From: an uncultured Chitinophaga sp.
GTDB lineage: Bacteria; Bacteroidota; Bacteroidia; Chitinophagales; Chitinophagaceae
Direction of reading: 5' to 3'
Assembly: GCF_902168175.1 (NCBI RefSeq)
Contig: NZ_CABHOU010000010.1
Span: forward strand, 1 to 64,000
Length of the DNA stretch: 64,000 nt
In this document: positions 7,764-16,610 of the stretch, piece by piece
How the letters are laid out: the number at the start of each line of letters is the position of its first letter
Position numbering within the stretch: position 1 is the first letter of the stretch
Position numbers and translations under genes: made by a program
The notes under the pieces: model-generated
What the model was told of the DNA's origin: nothing
Database searches by the model: none
What the model saw: only the letters and a program-made list of their open reading frames with translations

Positions 7764-9023
7764 TCAGATCGCATGGTCTTTCATTACTTTTTTTCCGCTC
7801 CAGGCTTTCTGCATAGTCCACTCCTCCGCCGGGGCCGTCCAAAACGGGTTATCGGCAGGTAAGCCCATGTGCAGGAAGCCGGTGAGGGTCAGGTAAAGAC
7901 TGCCTGTACAGGTATACACATCTGCGATCTCCGGCTGATGGCCGCAAAAGCCCAACTGTAACCAACCTTTATCGTCGAAGGTACCGGGTGCGTTAAATAT
8001 TCTTTTAGATACGGCCGTAAGCGCGCAACGTACCTGGGCCGGACTCACCCCTTCCGGCAGTTTGCCCTCCAGCGCCAGCTGCGATAGCGGCTGGAACACG
8101 GAAGTACGGTAGGTCATTGACCTGCCCACTACCGGGAAAGTGGCTTCCGGGGAAATCAGGCGTTCAAGGATGGCGCCGTAACGCTGCATACGTGTCATGG
8201 CCAGGTCGTAATCGGCTTTGCTGCCGCGGCGGGCATCCATCATCACTTTCAGGATGTCGACCAGCATGGGCTGTATCACGAAGCTGTTATAATAATCGTA
8301 GTGGAAGTTCTCCCCATCTCCATACATACTATCGCCTTTGTACCAGCGGAAGTGGCTGGTAATAGCGTAGTCGATGCGTACACGGTCCCAGTCGGCCTCG
8401 CCAAACTTCAGCAGCGCCGCTTCGTTGATGGCCATGAACAGCAACCAGTTGCTTTGTCCGGGTTTCACATAACGCAGCTTGCGGAACATGGCGAACACCT
8501 GTTGTTTAGTAGTATCGCTCAGCGGTTCCCAGAGTTGCTTCGGCGCGCGGATCAGGCCATGGGCCAGGAACGCCGCATCTACCAGGTGCTGCCCGTCGTC
8601 GCCGTGAGCAAAAGCGTAGTCGGCCGACTCCGGATTTACCAGGTGCGCAATGCCTTTGCGGGTATAGTCAATGTAACGGGCACGAAGTTTACCTTCTTCC
8701 GTATTATCGCCACCCAGTTCCAGCCAGGGCGCTATGCCGGCAATGGTACGACCAAACCCCTCGAGGTTTTGCACCACGGCGGTCTTTTTATTATAGCCAG
8801 GTCCTTTTTCTTCGGGCATTATCTTACGTAACTGTCCTTTACTGATGTTCTCCAGCAAAGGCCCGGCGATTTTCACCATCAGTTTAACCCAATATTGACG
8901 GTCACTTTCGGGCGCCGCAGCTGCCTCTTCTCCTGTGCCTTCTGCAAAAAGTTTGCCCTTACCCGGTATTGCGGTAGCGATGCCGGCCAGCGGAACTGCC
9001 CTTATAAAATTTCGCCTGTCCAT
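7764..9023 (-). CDS. DUF2264 domain-containing protein, Tat-type leader
   Basis: The protein is 419 residues from the ATG at 9023; two extra codons upstream would need a TTG start. It opens MDRRNFIRAVPLAGIATA, a twin-arginine (RR-x-F-I) leader, so it is probably exported folded. The rest matches the DUF2264 family: helical alpha/alpha-barrel-like sequence with AGIAPWLELGG, SNWLLFMAINEAALL, YGDGENFHYDYYNSFVIQPML and PVVGRSMTYRTSVFQPLSQLAL. The family is associated with uronate polysaccharide utilisation loci. A glycosidase-like role on unsaturated uronates is inferred from the fold and the neighbouring GH88 gene, which starts 11 bp upstream in the same operon. No catalytic residues can be named with confidence. 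Confidence 0.8.
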   Translation of the reverse strand: MDRRNFIRAVPLAGIATAIPGKGKLFAEGTGEEAAAAPESDRQYWVKLMVKIAGPLLENISKGQLRKIMPEEKGPGYNKKTAVVQNLEGFGRTIAGIAPWLELGGDNTEEGKLRARYIDYTRKGIAHLVNPESADYAFAHGDDGQHLVDAAFLAHGLIRAPKQLWEPLSDTTKQQVFAMFRKLRYVKPGQSNWLLFMAINEAALLKFGEADWDRVRIDYAITSHFRWYKGDSMYGDGENFHYDYYNSFVIQPMLVDILKVMMDARRGSKADYDLAMTRMQRYGAILERLISPEATFPVVGRSMTYRTSVFQPLSQLALEGKLPEGVSPAQVRCALTAVSKRIFNAPGTFDDKGWLQLGFCGHQPEIADVYTCTGSLYLTLTGFLHMGLPADNPFWTAPAEEWTMQKAWSGKKVMKDHAI

Positions 9024-9034
9024 ATACAATGTTT

Positions 9035-10222
9035 TTATTTTTTGCCTTCCATTTGTTTGTAACGCATCAGCGCTTCCACGTAGTAATAATCTGCATAAGT
9101 AAGCGGCACGTCTACTTCCGAGTTGGCCATTTTATGACCGGTGCTGTGCATCAGTATAAAATTGTTGTTCTGGCCTTCTTTTGCCCGGTAAGCAGGGCTG
9201 CTGAGGCTTACGAGCATTTTAGTGGCAGCGTTTTTATATTTAACCGCTGCTTTTTTAGGCACGTACGTACTCAGTTCCAGCAAGGCCGAAGCGGTGATGG
9301 AAGCGGCAGAAGCATCGCGTACAGCGTTCGGGATCTCTGGTGCGTTGTAATCCCAGTAAGGGATCATATCGGCCGGCATGCTGGGATGGTTTAACATGTA
9401 CTCGGCAATATGAACTGCCTGGTCGAGGTACACTTTGCTTTTAGTTTCACGGAACATCACTGTGTAACCATACAATCCCCACGCCTGGCCACGTGCCCAT
9501 GACGAAGCGTCGTTAAAGCCCTGTGCTGTTTTCTTTTCGTTTACAGCGCCGGTTTCGGGATTGTAATCAATCACGTGGAAAGAACTGTAGTCGGGACGGA
9601 AATGATTCTTGATCGTGGTATTGGCGTGCGTAACAGCGATATGCCTGAAAGAAGTATCGCCGCTGATTTTTGTAGCCCAGAACAGCAGTTCCAGGTTCAT
9701 CATGTTATCGATGATCACCGGGAATTTCCACTTGCCATGGTCCCATGATTTAATACAACCTACGGTTGGATTGAAGCGGGTGGAGAGCGAACGGGCGCTG
9801 GTGAGCAGCACTTCTTTCGCTCTTTCATCTTTATACATATTATACTGAGGCCCCCAGCTGCAATACATCATAAAGCCCAGGTCGTGCGTGCCTTTATTGT
9901 TCTTTTCTTTTTCTACCAGTTCCATGGTCCTTACCGCCTCGGCCTTTACTTTCTCATCGTTAGAGAATTCGTACAGGTACCATAAGGTGCCTGGATAAAA
10001 TCCGCTACACCACCAACTGGTATTGGATGTTTCGAGCCTGCCGGTTTTGGCGTTCGTAGTTCTCGGCAACACATTCGGGGGCAAACTGTCCATCATGTGT
10101 TTGTACTGTTTTACAGAAAACGCCAGGCTTTCGTCGGCTATTTTCAACATTTTTTTCTTAGACACCTGGGCGGTGGCGCCAATGGTACCGAATAACAGGA
10201 AGATCGCTAATAGTTGTTTCAT
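9035..10222 (-). CDS. glycoside hydrolase family 88 (unsaturated uronyl hydrolase)
   Basis: GH88 enzymes release the unsaturated uronic acid (delta-4,5) left at oligosaccharide ends by polysaccharide lyases; the product rearranges to 5-keto-4-deoxyuronate, the KduI substrate. The protein is 395 residues with a signal peptide (MKQLLAIFLLFGTIGATAQ), so it is periplasmic. The two conserved aspartates of the family are likely D114 (GTHDLGFMMY) and D172 (IDNMMNLELL). The WARGQAWGLYGY signature is at 242-253 and RDASAASITASALLEL lies near the C-terminus. It is the first gene of the GH88-DUF2264 operon, with a LacI-type operator 38 bp upstream of its start. The GH105 family is related, but the HDLGF and WARGQAWGLYG signatures favour GH88. 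Confidence 0.93.
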   Translation of the reverse strand: MKQLLAIFLLFGTIGATAQVSKKKMLKIADESLAFSVKQYKHMMDSLPPNVLPRTTNAKTGRLETSNTSWWCSGFYPGTLWYLYEFSNDEKVKAEAVRTMELVEKEKNNKGTHDLGFMMYCSWGPQYNMYKDERAKEVLLTSARSLSTRFNPTVGCIKSWDHGKWKFPVIIDNMMNLELLFWATKISGDTSFRHIAVTHANTTIKNHFRPDYSSFHVIDYNPETGAVNEKKTAQGFNDASSWARGQAWGLYGYTVMFRETKSKVYLDQAVHIAEYMLNHPSMPADMIPYWDYNAPEIPNAVRDASAASITASALLELSTYVPKKAAVKYKNAATKMLVSLSSPAYRAKEGQNNNFILMHSTGHKMANSEVDVPLTYADYYYVEALMRYKQMEGKK

Positions 10223-10260
10223 ACGTTTAAATTGTGGATGCCAGTTAAGTGTTTATACCA

Positions 10261-10276
10261 ACGCAAACGATTGCGT
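10261..10276. promoter_or_regulatory. LacI-type operator upstream of the GH88 gene
   Basis: ACGCAAACGATTGCGT is palindromic except for one symmetric pair of mismatches beside the central CG. It resembles the perfect TGCAAACGTTTGCA sites at 14273 and 18337. It lies 38 bp before the GH88 ATG, next to the LacI-family gene. Confidence 0.65.
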
Positions 10277-10315
10277 AAATAAACCCACCACCGAAGTTGT
10301 ATACAGTAACGTGGA

Positions 10316-11368
10316 TTATTTTTTAGTTGACCTAGTTTTTTTCTGTTCGCTGCTGCTGGAATCGCGTTCCACCAGCTGTATAGGAATAATTTCCTGGGAA
10401 TGCCTGTAGGCTGCGGGATGTTTCGCCTGTATCAGTTCCATTAACGCTGCAACAATCCTTTCAGCCATGGTAGACGGATATTGGTCTACCGAAGTAATAG
10501 AGGGTGTAATGATTTCCGTACGCGGATCATTACTATACCCAACGATCTTCACCTGCTCCGGTACTTTGATACCTGCTTCGCGGCAGTACTGAAGAATGGT
10601 GATCGCCGTGGTATCGTTCGTGGCAAATACACCATCGGGGTGTGGCTCCTGGCCAAATACCTTTTCGCAGGTCTGTAATGCGTTCTCACGGGTCAGCTCG
10701 TGGAAAAACACCCGGCTCTTTTTAAACGCGATCTTGTGTTTCTGCAATGCGGCTTTGTAACCAGAGAGCCTTTCTGTATAAAGGCTGCAGGTAAGCGGGC
10801 CGCCAATAAACACAATATCTTTACAACCCTTGTCGATCAGGTGTTCGGTAGCTTCAAAACCACCCATGTAGTCGTTACCCCTTATCACTTTTACATTGTA
10901 ATCTTTCGGCACCCGGTCAAAAAACACCAGTGGAATATTCTGTTGTTTAAAGATGTCGAAGTGCGAAAAATCAGTAGTATACAGTGTGGTGGAAACCGCC
11001 AGCCCTTCTACTCTTGCGGAGTACAGGGCGTTTACCAGCGCCACTTCCTGTTCGTATGAATCATTACTCTGGCAAATGATCAGGTTGTATCCAACCTCAT
11101 GCAATTTGTTTTGTATGATAGTGCTGATGGTGGCGGGGAAGAACATGGATATCTTCGGCACCACCAGCCCTATCGTACGGCTTTTATTACTGCGCAGTCC
11201 TGCCGCCAGGGCGTTGGGCCGGTAGCCCAGTTTCCGCGCCATCTTCTTCACCCTGTCTTTCGTTTTTACACTAATGTTGGGGTGATCGTTTAAGGCGCGT
11301 GATACCGTGGAAACCGAGAGTTTTAACTCTTCTGCAATATCTACAATCGTTTTGGACCGGTTGCTCAT
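10316..11368 (-). CDS. LacI-family transcriptional regulator of uronate genes
   Basis: This 350-residue regulator has an N-terminal LacI helix-turn-helix (TIVDIAEELKLSVSTVSRALN, residues 8-28) and hinge helix (RPNALAAGLRS, 51-61). A periplasmic-binding-like effector domain follows: RTIGLVVPKISMFFPATISTI, HPDGVFATNDTTAI, PEQVKIVGYSNDPRTEIITPSITSVDQ. The hinge and recognition helix are the type that binds A/T-flanked CG-centred palindromes. Perfect sites of this kind occur at 14273-14286 and 18337-18350 and a near one at 10261-10276. Its position inside the hexuronate region makes it the obvious candidate regulator. The inducer is unknown; KDG or another pathway intermediate is an inference. 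It is followed by the GH88 operon and preceded by kduD, 29 bp away on the same strand. Confidence 0.9.
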   Translation of the reverse strand: MSNRSKTIVDIAEELKLSVSTVSRALNDHPNISVKTKDRVKKMARKLGYRPNALAAGLRSNKSRTIGLVVPKISMFFPATISTIIQNKLHEVGYNLIICQSNDSYEQEVALVNALYSARVEGLAVSTTLYTTDFSHFDIFKQQNIPLVFFDRVPKDYNVKVIRGNDYMGGFEATEHLIDKGCKDIVFIGGPLTCSLYTERLSGYKAALQKHKIAFKKSRVFFHELTRENALQTCEKVFGQEPHPDGVFATNDTTAITILQYCREAGIKVPEQVKIVGYSNDPRTEIITPSITSVDQYPSTMAERIVAALMELIQAKHPAAYRHSQEIIPIQLVERDSSSSEQKKTRSTKK

Positions 11369-11397
11369 TTAACGGGACATTATAGCTGAATATACGC

Positions 11398-12168
11398 TTA
11401 TCGGCCCATCCATCCACCATCTACGGTAAGAATAGTACCATGCACATAATCGGAAGCGGCGGAAGCCAGGAACACGGTAGGCCCTTTGAAATCTTCCGGC
11501 TCACCCCAGCGTGATGCCGGTATACGGTCCAGTATCGATTTGCTGCGACCTTCGTCGGCTCTTAACGCGGCGGTATTATCGGTAGAAATATAACCAGGCG
11601 CTATGGCGTTTACATTCACGCCTTTGGAGGCCCACTCGTTCGCGAACGCTTTGGTCAGCGAACCCACGGCGCCTTTGCTGGCTGCGTAACCCGGTACGGT
11701 AATACCACCCTGAAACGTTAGTAGTGATGCAGTGAAAATTACTTTACCACCACCGTTCTCTATCATCCTTTTACCAATTTCGCGGGTCAGGATAAACTGG
11801 GCGGTCTGGTTAATGGCAATCACCTCATCCCAGTATTCATCGGGATGTTCGGCGGCCGGTTTACGCATGATGGTACCGGCATTGTTTACGAGGATATCAA
11901 TTTTAGGAAACTTCGCCGTTACTTCTTTGATAAAAGCATACAGGGAATCCCTTTTACCGAAATCGCACTGGTAGCCTGTAAACTCGCGACCCAGTGCTTT
12001 TATTTCCTTCTCTACCTCGCTGCCTGTAAGCTCCAGCGATGCAGATACGCCGATTACATTGGCGCCCGCTTCGGCCAGGGCCAGGGCCATGGCTTTACCA
12101 ATACCTCTTTTACAACCTGTTACCAGGGCCGTTTTACCGGTAAGATCAAATTTATTGATGATACTCAT
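11398..12168 (-). CDS. kduD: 2-dehydro-3-deoxy-D-gluconate 5-dehydrogenase (KduD)
   Basis: KduD is an SDR enzyme that reduces 2,5-diketo-3-deoxygluconate (DKII) to KDG in unsaturated uronate catabolism. It has 256 residues, the usual length. Visible motifs are TGCKRGIG (18-25), NNAG (about 94-97), the Ser in FTASLL, the catalytic YAASK pentad, and the C-terminal SRWGEPEDFKGPTVFLAS plus VDGGWMGR, which is typical of KduD and gluconate 5-dehydrogenases. Neighbours DUF4861 (12 bp) and kduI support KduD over the gluconate alternative. Confidence 0.92.
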   Translation of the reverse strand: MSIINKFDLTGKTALVTGCKRGIGKAMALALAEAGANVIGVSASLELTGSEVEKEIKALGREFTGYQCDFGKRDSLYAFIKEVTAKFPKIDILVNNAGTIMRKPAAEHPDEYWDEVIAINQTAQFILTREIGKRMIENGGGKVIFTASLLTFQGGITVPGYAASKGAVGSLTKAFANEWASKGVNVNAIAPGYISTDNTAALRADEGRSKSILDRIPASRWGEPEDFKGPTVFLASAASDYVHGTILTVDGGWMGR

Positions 12169-12180
12169 TGCTGTATTATT

Positions 12181-13323
12181 TTATTTGATGGTTACGCTCA
12201 CAGGACTTTTCAGTTTCGCTGCATAATCCTGCAGGTAAGTGAACCACTGCTGATCGTTCGTAATAACGCCTGCCTTGTTCCAGGCGGCGCCGGTATAGTA
12301 TACGTAAGGTGCTGTGGCGTTTGCAGAAGAAACCGTAAGCAGGTGCAGCTTATCGGTGCGCATCTGTTTCACGGGTGCCGGAAAAATACATCCCACGCCA
12401 ATCGTTCCGTCTTCGCCATGCTGGGGTTCCCAGTAAGCCATAATGCCACCCTGCTCGTTAAACACAATACTTCCTGGTTCATCGCGACGGATAATACCGA
12501 TGGCTACCGGTAGGGTATCGCTGCCACTGTAGCTGAACTGCACTTCCAGTTTGTTCATTTGTGAACCTGCGTCCAGCGTGAACTTTTTGGTAACTGTTAC
12601 GGGCAGTTTGCCTACGTTCCAGCTCTCGTAACCCAGTACGAAGGTGGTACGCAGCGCGCCGCTGTCCAGTATTTTGTAAGTGCGGTAGTTTTTTGGATAA
12701 GCGATGGTATCGGCATTCATGGGAGCAATGTTACCTGCGCCTAATGTATACCCTACATGGTAATAGTCCATTCCTTCGCCATTATCCTTGTGGTAGTTAT
12801 TGAGTTTATACCATTTGTCGAGTATGAGGTTGCTGGTGCGTTTGCCCCAAACGTCCATACCATTGGCGTTTTCTTTTGGCGTGTTTTCCAGTGCTTTACC
12901 ATACATGCGGAATGCGATCTTATCGTTTTCCCAGGCAAAGTCGTCTTTACGCTCGGGCACATAACGACCGTAGGTTTTTTTCTGCACAGGCTTAGGCGCA
13001 CCGGGAACAATGGCCAGTTGTAATGAACTGTTGGCAGGAATGGTTACCTGCACGAGCAAATGCTGTGGGGTCTTTTCGCCCCCGTACACCAGCTGGTAAG
13101 GCACTTCTTCCCCTCTCCTGTTCACCACCCTGAAACTACCACCTTTTAAAGCGGTGATCCGGCTTGCTATTTTAGCGTACGGGATCTCCACCACTTCGGC
13201 GGTACGTTCGATCTTTAAGTCGTTAGCCAGTACAATATCCGTTACATAAGTCCCCTGAGCCTTTACTGCTCCTGTATGTAAGCCGAAGGCCGCACATACA
13301 AAGAGAAAAAATATCCTTTTCAT
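12181..13323 (-). CDS. DUF4861 domain-containing secreted protein
   Basis: The protein is 380 residues from the ATG at 13323. The same frame is open 18 codons further, but that would overlap the end of kduI, and only the inner ATG gives a signal peptide (MKRIFFLFVCAAFGLHTG...AQ). The mature protein is beta-rich and matches DUF4861: GRYVPERKDDFAWENDKIAF, GMDVWGKRTSNLILDKWY, DYYHVGYTLGAGNIAPM and GVGCIFPAPVK. The family is regularly found in pectin and other uronate-polysaccharide loci, but its reaction is unproven. It lies between kduI (29 bp) and kduD (12 bp), so it is part of the kdu operon. A lyase or epimerase-like role on exported uronates is speculation. Confidence 0.82.
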   Translation of the reverse strand: MKRIFFLFVCAAFGLHTGAVKAQGTYVTDIVLANDLKIERTAEVVEIPYAKIASRITALKGGSFRVVNRRGEEVPYQLVYGGEKTPQHLLVQVTIPANSSLQLAIVPGAPKPVQKKTYGRYVPERKDDFAWENDKIAFRMYGKALENTPKENANGMDVWGKRTSNLILDKWYKLNNYHKDNGEGMDYYHVGYTLGAGNIAPMNADTIAYPKNYRTYKILDSGALRTTFVLGYESWNVGKLPVTVTKKFTLDAGSQMNKLEVQFSYSGSDTLPVAIGIIRRDEPGSIVFNEQGGIMAYWEPQHGEDGTIGVGCIFPAPVKQMRTDKLHLLTVSSANATAPYVYYTGAAWNKAGVITNDQQWFTYLQDYAAKLKSPVSVTIK

Positions 13324-13352
13324 ACTTTCTGAATGGTTAATTACGTGGATTA

Positions 13353-14192
13353 TTAACGGAGATCGTTCGTAGCACATACGTCCATATCACCGTAATCGAG
13401 GTTTTCGCCTGCCATGCCCCAGATAAAGGTATAGCTGCTGGTACCTGCGCCGCTGTGAATGCTCCAGGGCGGAGAAATCACTGCTTCTTCGTTCTGCATC
13501 CAGATGTGGCGGGTTTCCTGTGGCTGGCCCCAGAAGTGGCACACGCTCTGGCCCTGCGGCACTTCGAAGTACAGGTACACTTCCATACGGCGGTCGTGTG
13601 TGTGCGCCGGCATCGTGTTCCATACGCTGCCGGGTTTCAGTTCGGTCATCCCCATCTGCAACTGGCAGGTAGGCAATACTGAATTGACGAGCAGTTTATT
13701 GATGGTACGGTGGTTCGATGTTTCCAGTGCGCCCAGCGTTACCACTTCCGCATCCGCTTTAGTCACGCGGCGGGTGGGAAACTGGTGATGCGCCGGGGCG
13801 GAATTGATATAATACTTAGCGGGATTAGCGGCATCGTTGCTCGCAAACACCACATCCTTTTTACCCTGACCAATATAGAGCGCTTCTTTAAACCCTATCT
13901 CAAACACTTCGCCGTCTACTGTAATCGTACCGGCACCGCCGATATTGATAATACCCATTTCACGGCGCTCCAGGAAGTAACTGGATTTCAACTGGTCCGT
14001 GGTTTCGAGTTTTACCGGCTTCACAGGTTTTACGCCGCCCGCAATGTAACGGTCATAATGCGTGTACACTAAGTTCACTACGTTTTCTTCGAAAAGGTTG
14101 CTGATGTGCAGGGCTTGCCTGGTTTGTGCAGTATTCCAGCTCTGCACCTCGGCAGGACTGCTGGAATATCTAGTTTCCATATTAATGCTCAT
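13353..14192 (-). CDS. kduI: 5-dehydro-4-deoxy-D-glucuronate isomerase
   Basis: KduI isomerises 4-deoxy-5-keto-D-glucuronate (DKI) to DKII. It is a 279-residue cupin. The expected zinc ligands are all visible: H197 and H199 (MPAHTHDRRME), E204 and H246 (WSIHSGAG). Further hallmarks are INIGGAGTITVDG (83-95) and YYINSAPAHHQFPTRRV (127-143). The start may be M1 or M5. It is the first gene of the kduI-DUF4861-kduD(-lacI) operon, with an operator-covered promoter 55-85 bp upstream. Confidence 0.97.
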   Translation of the reverse strand: MSINMETRYSSSPAEVQSWNTAQTRQALHISNLFEENVVNLVYTHYDRYIAGGVKPVKPVKLETTDQLKSSYFLERREMGIINIGGAGTITVDGEVFEIGFKEALYIGQGKKDVVFASNDAANPAKYYINSAPAHHQFPTRRVTKADAEVVTLGALETSNHRTINKLLVNSVLPTCQLQMGMTELKPGSVWNTMPAHTHDRRMEVYLYFEVPQGQSVCHFWGQPQETRHIWMQNEEAVISPPWSIHSGAGTSSYTFIWGMAGENLDYGDMDVCATNDLR

Positions 14193-14246
14193 ACTGATGA
14201 GTAGTTTGTATAATGATTTGGTACGTGGAAAATTGCCTCGTGATGC

Positions 14247-14286
14247 CGAAGTTAGCAGTTAAAAGTAAACTTTGCAAACGTTTGCA
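14247..14286 (-). promoter_or_regulatory. kduI promoter with LacI-type operator over the -33 box
   Basis: TGCAAACGTTTGCA at 14273-14286 is a perfect 14-bp palindrome. On the minus strand it contains TTTG (14278-14275). After a 20-nt spacer comes TAACTTCG (14254-14247), one base from the Bacteroidota -7 consensus TAnnTTTG. A repressor bound at the palindrome would cover the -33 box. The predicted leader before kduI is about 50 nt. Confidence 0.75.
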
Positions 14287-14416
14287 TAAAAATTGCGTCA
14301 CATTACGGAAAATTGGCTTAAACTCGCTAAAAAAATGGCGAATACGGCCCTGATTCCGCGTTAAAATCTCATTATGGATTAAGTGTATAGTATCAACGCG
14401 AAACAGGCTTATTTCC

Positions 14417-14424
14417 TACCTTAG
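14417..14424 (+). promoter_or_regulatory. possible uxaA -7 element close to the start codon
   Basis: TACCTTAG resembles TAnnTTTG and ends 7 bases before the uxaA ATG. If it is the real -7 element, the transcript would have almost no leader. No convincing TTTG lies 19-20 nt upstream, so support is moderate. The kduI/exuT-type operator is 131 bp further upstream. Confidence 0.35.
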
Positions 14425-14431
14425 CACTATC

Positions 14432-16078
14432 ATGAACACGTACCTTCAAATACATCCTAAAGACAATGTGCTGGTGGCCCTGCAGGACCTCCCTGCCGGC
14501 CGTCAGGTCCAGTTCAACGACCAGTCAATTCAACTTGTAAAAGATATTCCCGCCAAACATAAATTCCCTGTAGCAGACCTCAAAAAAGGCGATCCTATTG
14601 TGATGTACGGTGTACTGGTAGGTAAAGCCATGAGCCCTATCGGTAAAGGTGATCTTATAAGCACCGGCAATACCGAACACATGGCCGATTCTTTCCACGA
14701 AAAAGATGAGGCTTTCAGTTGGCAGGCACCTGATGTAAGCAAGTGGAAAAACGCCACCTTCATGGGTTACCACCGTAACGACGGACAGGTGGGCACCCGT
14801 AACTACTGGCTGGTTATACCGATGGTTTTTTGCGAAACCCGCAATGTAAATGTGATTAAAACCGCCTTCGAAAAAGGTCTTGGTTTTGCTCCTCCTGAAA
14901 AGTATAACGAACAGGTAAATGATCTCGTAAATCTCTACAAAAGCGGTAACCTCGATGCGGTGAAAAACTACCAGCCAACGGAGGTAACAACTACCACTAA
15001 ACGTAATGATATATTCCCGAACATTGACGGTATCAAATTCCTGATACACGAAGGTGGCTGCGGCGGTACACGTCAGGATGCAGACATGCTCTGCGCACTG
15101 CTGGCTGGTTATATTCACCATCCAAACGTTGCAGGCGCTACGGTACTGAGCCTTGGTTGCCAGCATGCGCAGGTGAGCATCATGCAGAACGCGCTGAAAA
15201 AGCTGAACCCGAACTTCGACAAACCGTTGCTGGTGTTCGAACAACAAACCAGCGGTTCAGAATTTAACATGCTGTCCACCGCTATTAAAGAAACCTTCCT
15301 GGGTATGGCCGAAGCAAATAAAAATGCGCGTAAACCAGCACCTGTCAATAAAATCATCCTCGGTCTCGAATGCGGTGGTTCCGATGGCTTCTCCGGCATT
15401 TCTGCCAATCCTGCTGTTGGACATACCTCCGATCTTATGGTGGGCTTAGGCGGCACCACGATCCTCTCCGAATTTCCGGAACTGTGTGGCGTTGAGCAGG
15501 AGTTGATTAATCGCTGCGTGGATGAAAACATCTCCAACAAATTCATCAAAATCATGCGCGCCTATGAAGCACAGGCAGAATCTGTTGGTTCAGGCTTTTA
15601 CCAGAACCCTTCGCCAGGCAACATCAAAGACGGTTTAATTACCGATGCGATCAAGTCTGCAGGAGCAGCAAAAAAAGGCGGTACTTCTCCGGTTACAGAT
15701 GTATTGGATTATACCGAGTACGCTGTTAAACCTGGCTTGAATCTGCTTTGCACACCTGGTAACGATGTTGAGTCTACCTCCGCAGAAGTTGGTTCCGGTG
15801 CCAGCGTTGTGCTGTTTACCACCGGCCTGGGCACGCCAACAGGCAATCCTATCGCCCCGGTGATTAAAATCAGCACCAACACCCGCCTGGCGCAACGCAT
15901 GCCAGATATCATCGATATCAATACAGGCACCATTATCAGCGGCGAAACCAGCATCGAGCAAATGGGCGAAGACATACTGGACCACGTGATCAAAGTAGCC
16001 AGCGGCGAATTGCTCACTAAAGCCGAAACCTTACACCAGGATGACTTCATCCCATGGAAACGCGGTGTAAGCCTCTGA
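14432..16078 (+). CDS. uxaA: altronate dehydratase
   Basis: UxaA dehydrates D-altronate to KDG in the galacturonate branch. The protein is 548 residues, with the small SAF domain at the N-terminus (about 1-95, LQIHPKDNVLVALQDLPAG ... KGDPIVMYGVLVGKAM) and the UxaA/GarD catalytic body after it (GYHRNDGQVGTRNYWLVIP, IHEGGCGGTRQDA, LGLECGGSDGFSGISANPAVG, TGLGTPTGNPIAPVIKISTN). The Cys residues in GGCGG and LECGG are probable metal ligands. It is the only hexuronate gene on the plus strand and is divergent from kduI across a 239-bp control region. The Gly/Cys-rich core is intact. Confidence 0.96.
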   Translation: MNTYLQIHPKDNVLVALQDLPAGRQVQFNDQSIQLVKDIPAKHKFPVADLKKGDPIVMYGVLVGKAMSPIGKGDLISTGNTEHMADSFHEKDEAFSWQAPDVSKWKNATFMGYHRNDGQVGTRNYWLVIPMVFCETRNVNVIKTAFEKGLGFAPPEKYNEQVNDLVNLYKSGNLDAVKNYQPTEVTTTTKRNDIFPNIDGIKFLIHEGGCGGTRQDADMLCALLAGYIHHPNVAGATVLSLGCQHAQVSIMQNALKKLNPNFDKPLLVFEQQTSGSEFNMLSTAIKETFLGMAEANKNARKPAPVNKIILGLECGGSDGFSGISANPAVGHTSDLMVGLGGTTILSEFPELCGVEQELINRCVDENISNKFIKIMRAYEAQAESVGSGFYQNPSPGNIKDGLITDAIKSAGAAKKGGTSPVTDVLDYTEYAVKPGLNLLCTPGNDVESTSAEVGSGASVVLFTTGLGTPTGNPIAPVIKISTNTRLAQRMPDIIDINTGTIISGETSIEQMGEDILDHVIKVASGELLTKAETLHQDDFIPWKRGVSL

Positions 16079-16100
16079 TTCAAATACGTACTTTTAATAC

Positions 16101-16130
16101 AGCAGCGCTCTACCGGGCGCTGCTTTTTTT
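16101..16130 (+). terminator. uxaA terminator
   Basis: AGCAGCGC pairs with GCGCTGCT across an 8-base loop and is followed by a run of seven T, 22 bp after the uxaA stop. Confidence 0.9.
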
Positions 16131-16160
16131 ATGGTATCCAGCAGTGGAATTACTATTCAG

Positions 16161-16197
16161 CCGCCGTTGTGTCACTCCCTTCAACTGTTTGAACATT
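16161..16197 (+). repeat. REP-like repeat, copy 1
   Basis: The first 22 bases (16161-16182, starting CCGCCGTTGTGTCACTCC) are an exact reverse complement of 16882-16903. Similarity continues imperfectly to 16197 (GTTTGAACA against GGTTGGAACA). A shorter related piece, GTCACTCCCTTCAG, occurs at 16527-16540. Confidence 0.75.
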
Positions 16198-16248
16198 ATT
16201 GGGCAGAAACTAAGCACCACTGCCCGCGTTAGCGGGCGTCACTAAGAT

Positions 16249-16426
16249 CGTCATGGCGAGGAACGAAGCCATCCTCCGCTTAAGTCTTCGCAACAGTAAA
16301 GCTTCCCGGAAGGCAACGCTGCCGTTACGAATAAAGTGCATGTTGCTATTACCTAATAGTCATGTAGACCGTGCGTATCTCGTGCGGAGACTGGAGCGGA
16401 GGATGGCTTCGTTCCTCGCCATGACG
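16249..16426. repeat. inverted-repeat element, second copy, 32-bp perfect ends
   Basis: 16249-16280 (CGTCATGGCGAGGAACG...) is the exact reverse complement of 16395-16426. It belongs with the copy at 398-662: the end sequence is shared and the interior is similar. GC-rich small hairpins of the form CCCGCGTTAGCGGG (16223-16236) and CCCGCTAACGCGGG (16440-16453) stand just outside each end. No open frame of substance lies inside. Confidence 0.75.
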
Positions 16427-16610
16427 GGCAGGGTGATACCCGCTAACGCGGGCACACAATATAGTTTAGCATCCGCAGCGTCTCGCACTACGCAATAACC
16501 TGTTGTACCGCGCAACAAACCTAAAGGTCACTCCCTTCAGCCGCAACAACACGATAAGCAGGCTTTTCAACACCCGATCCCCCTGCGTATCCGTCGCACT
16601 GGATAGCTGC

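Noticed and set aside
13324..13377. N-terminal extension of the DUF4861 protein
   Set aside because: It would overlap the end of kduI and would bury the signal peptide; the inner ATG at 13323 is better.
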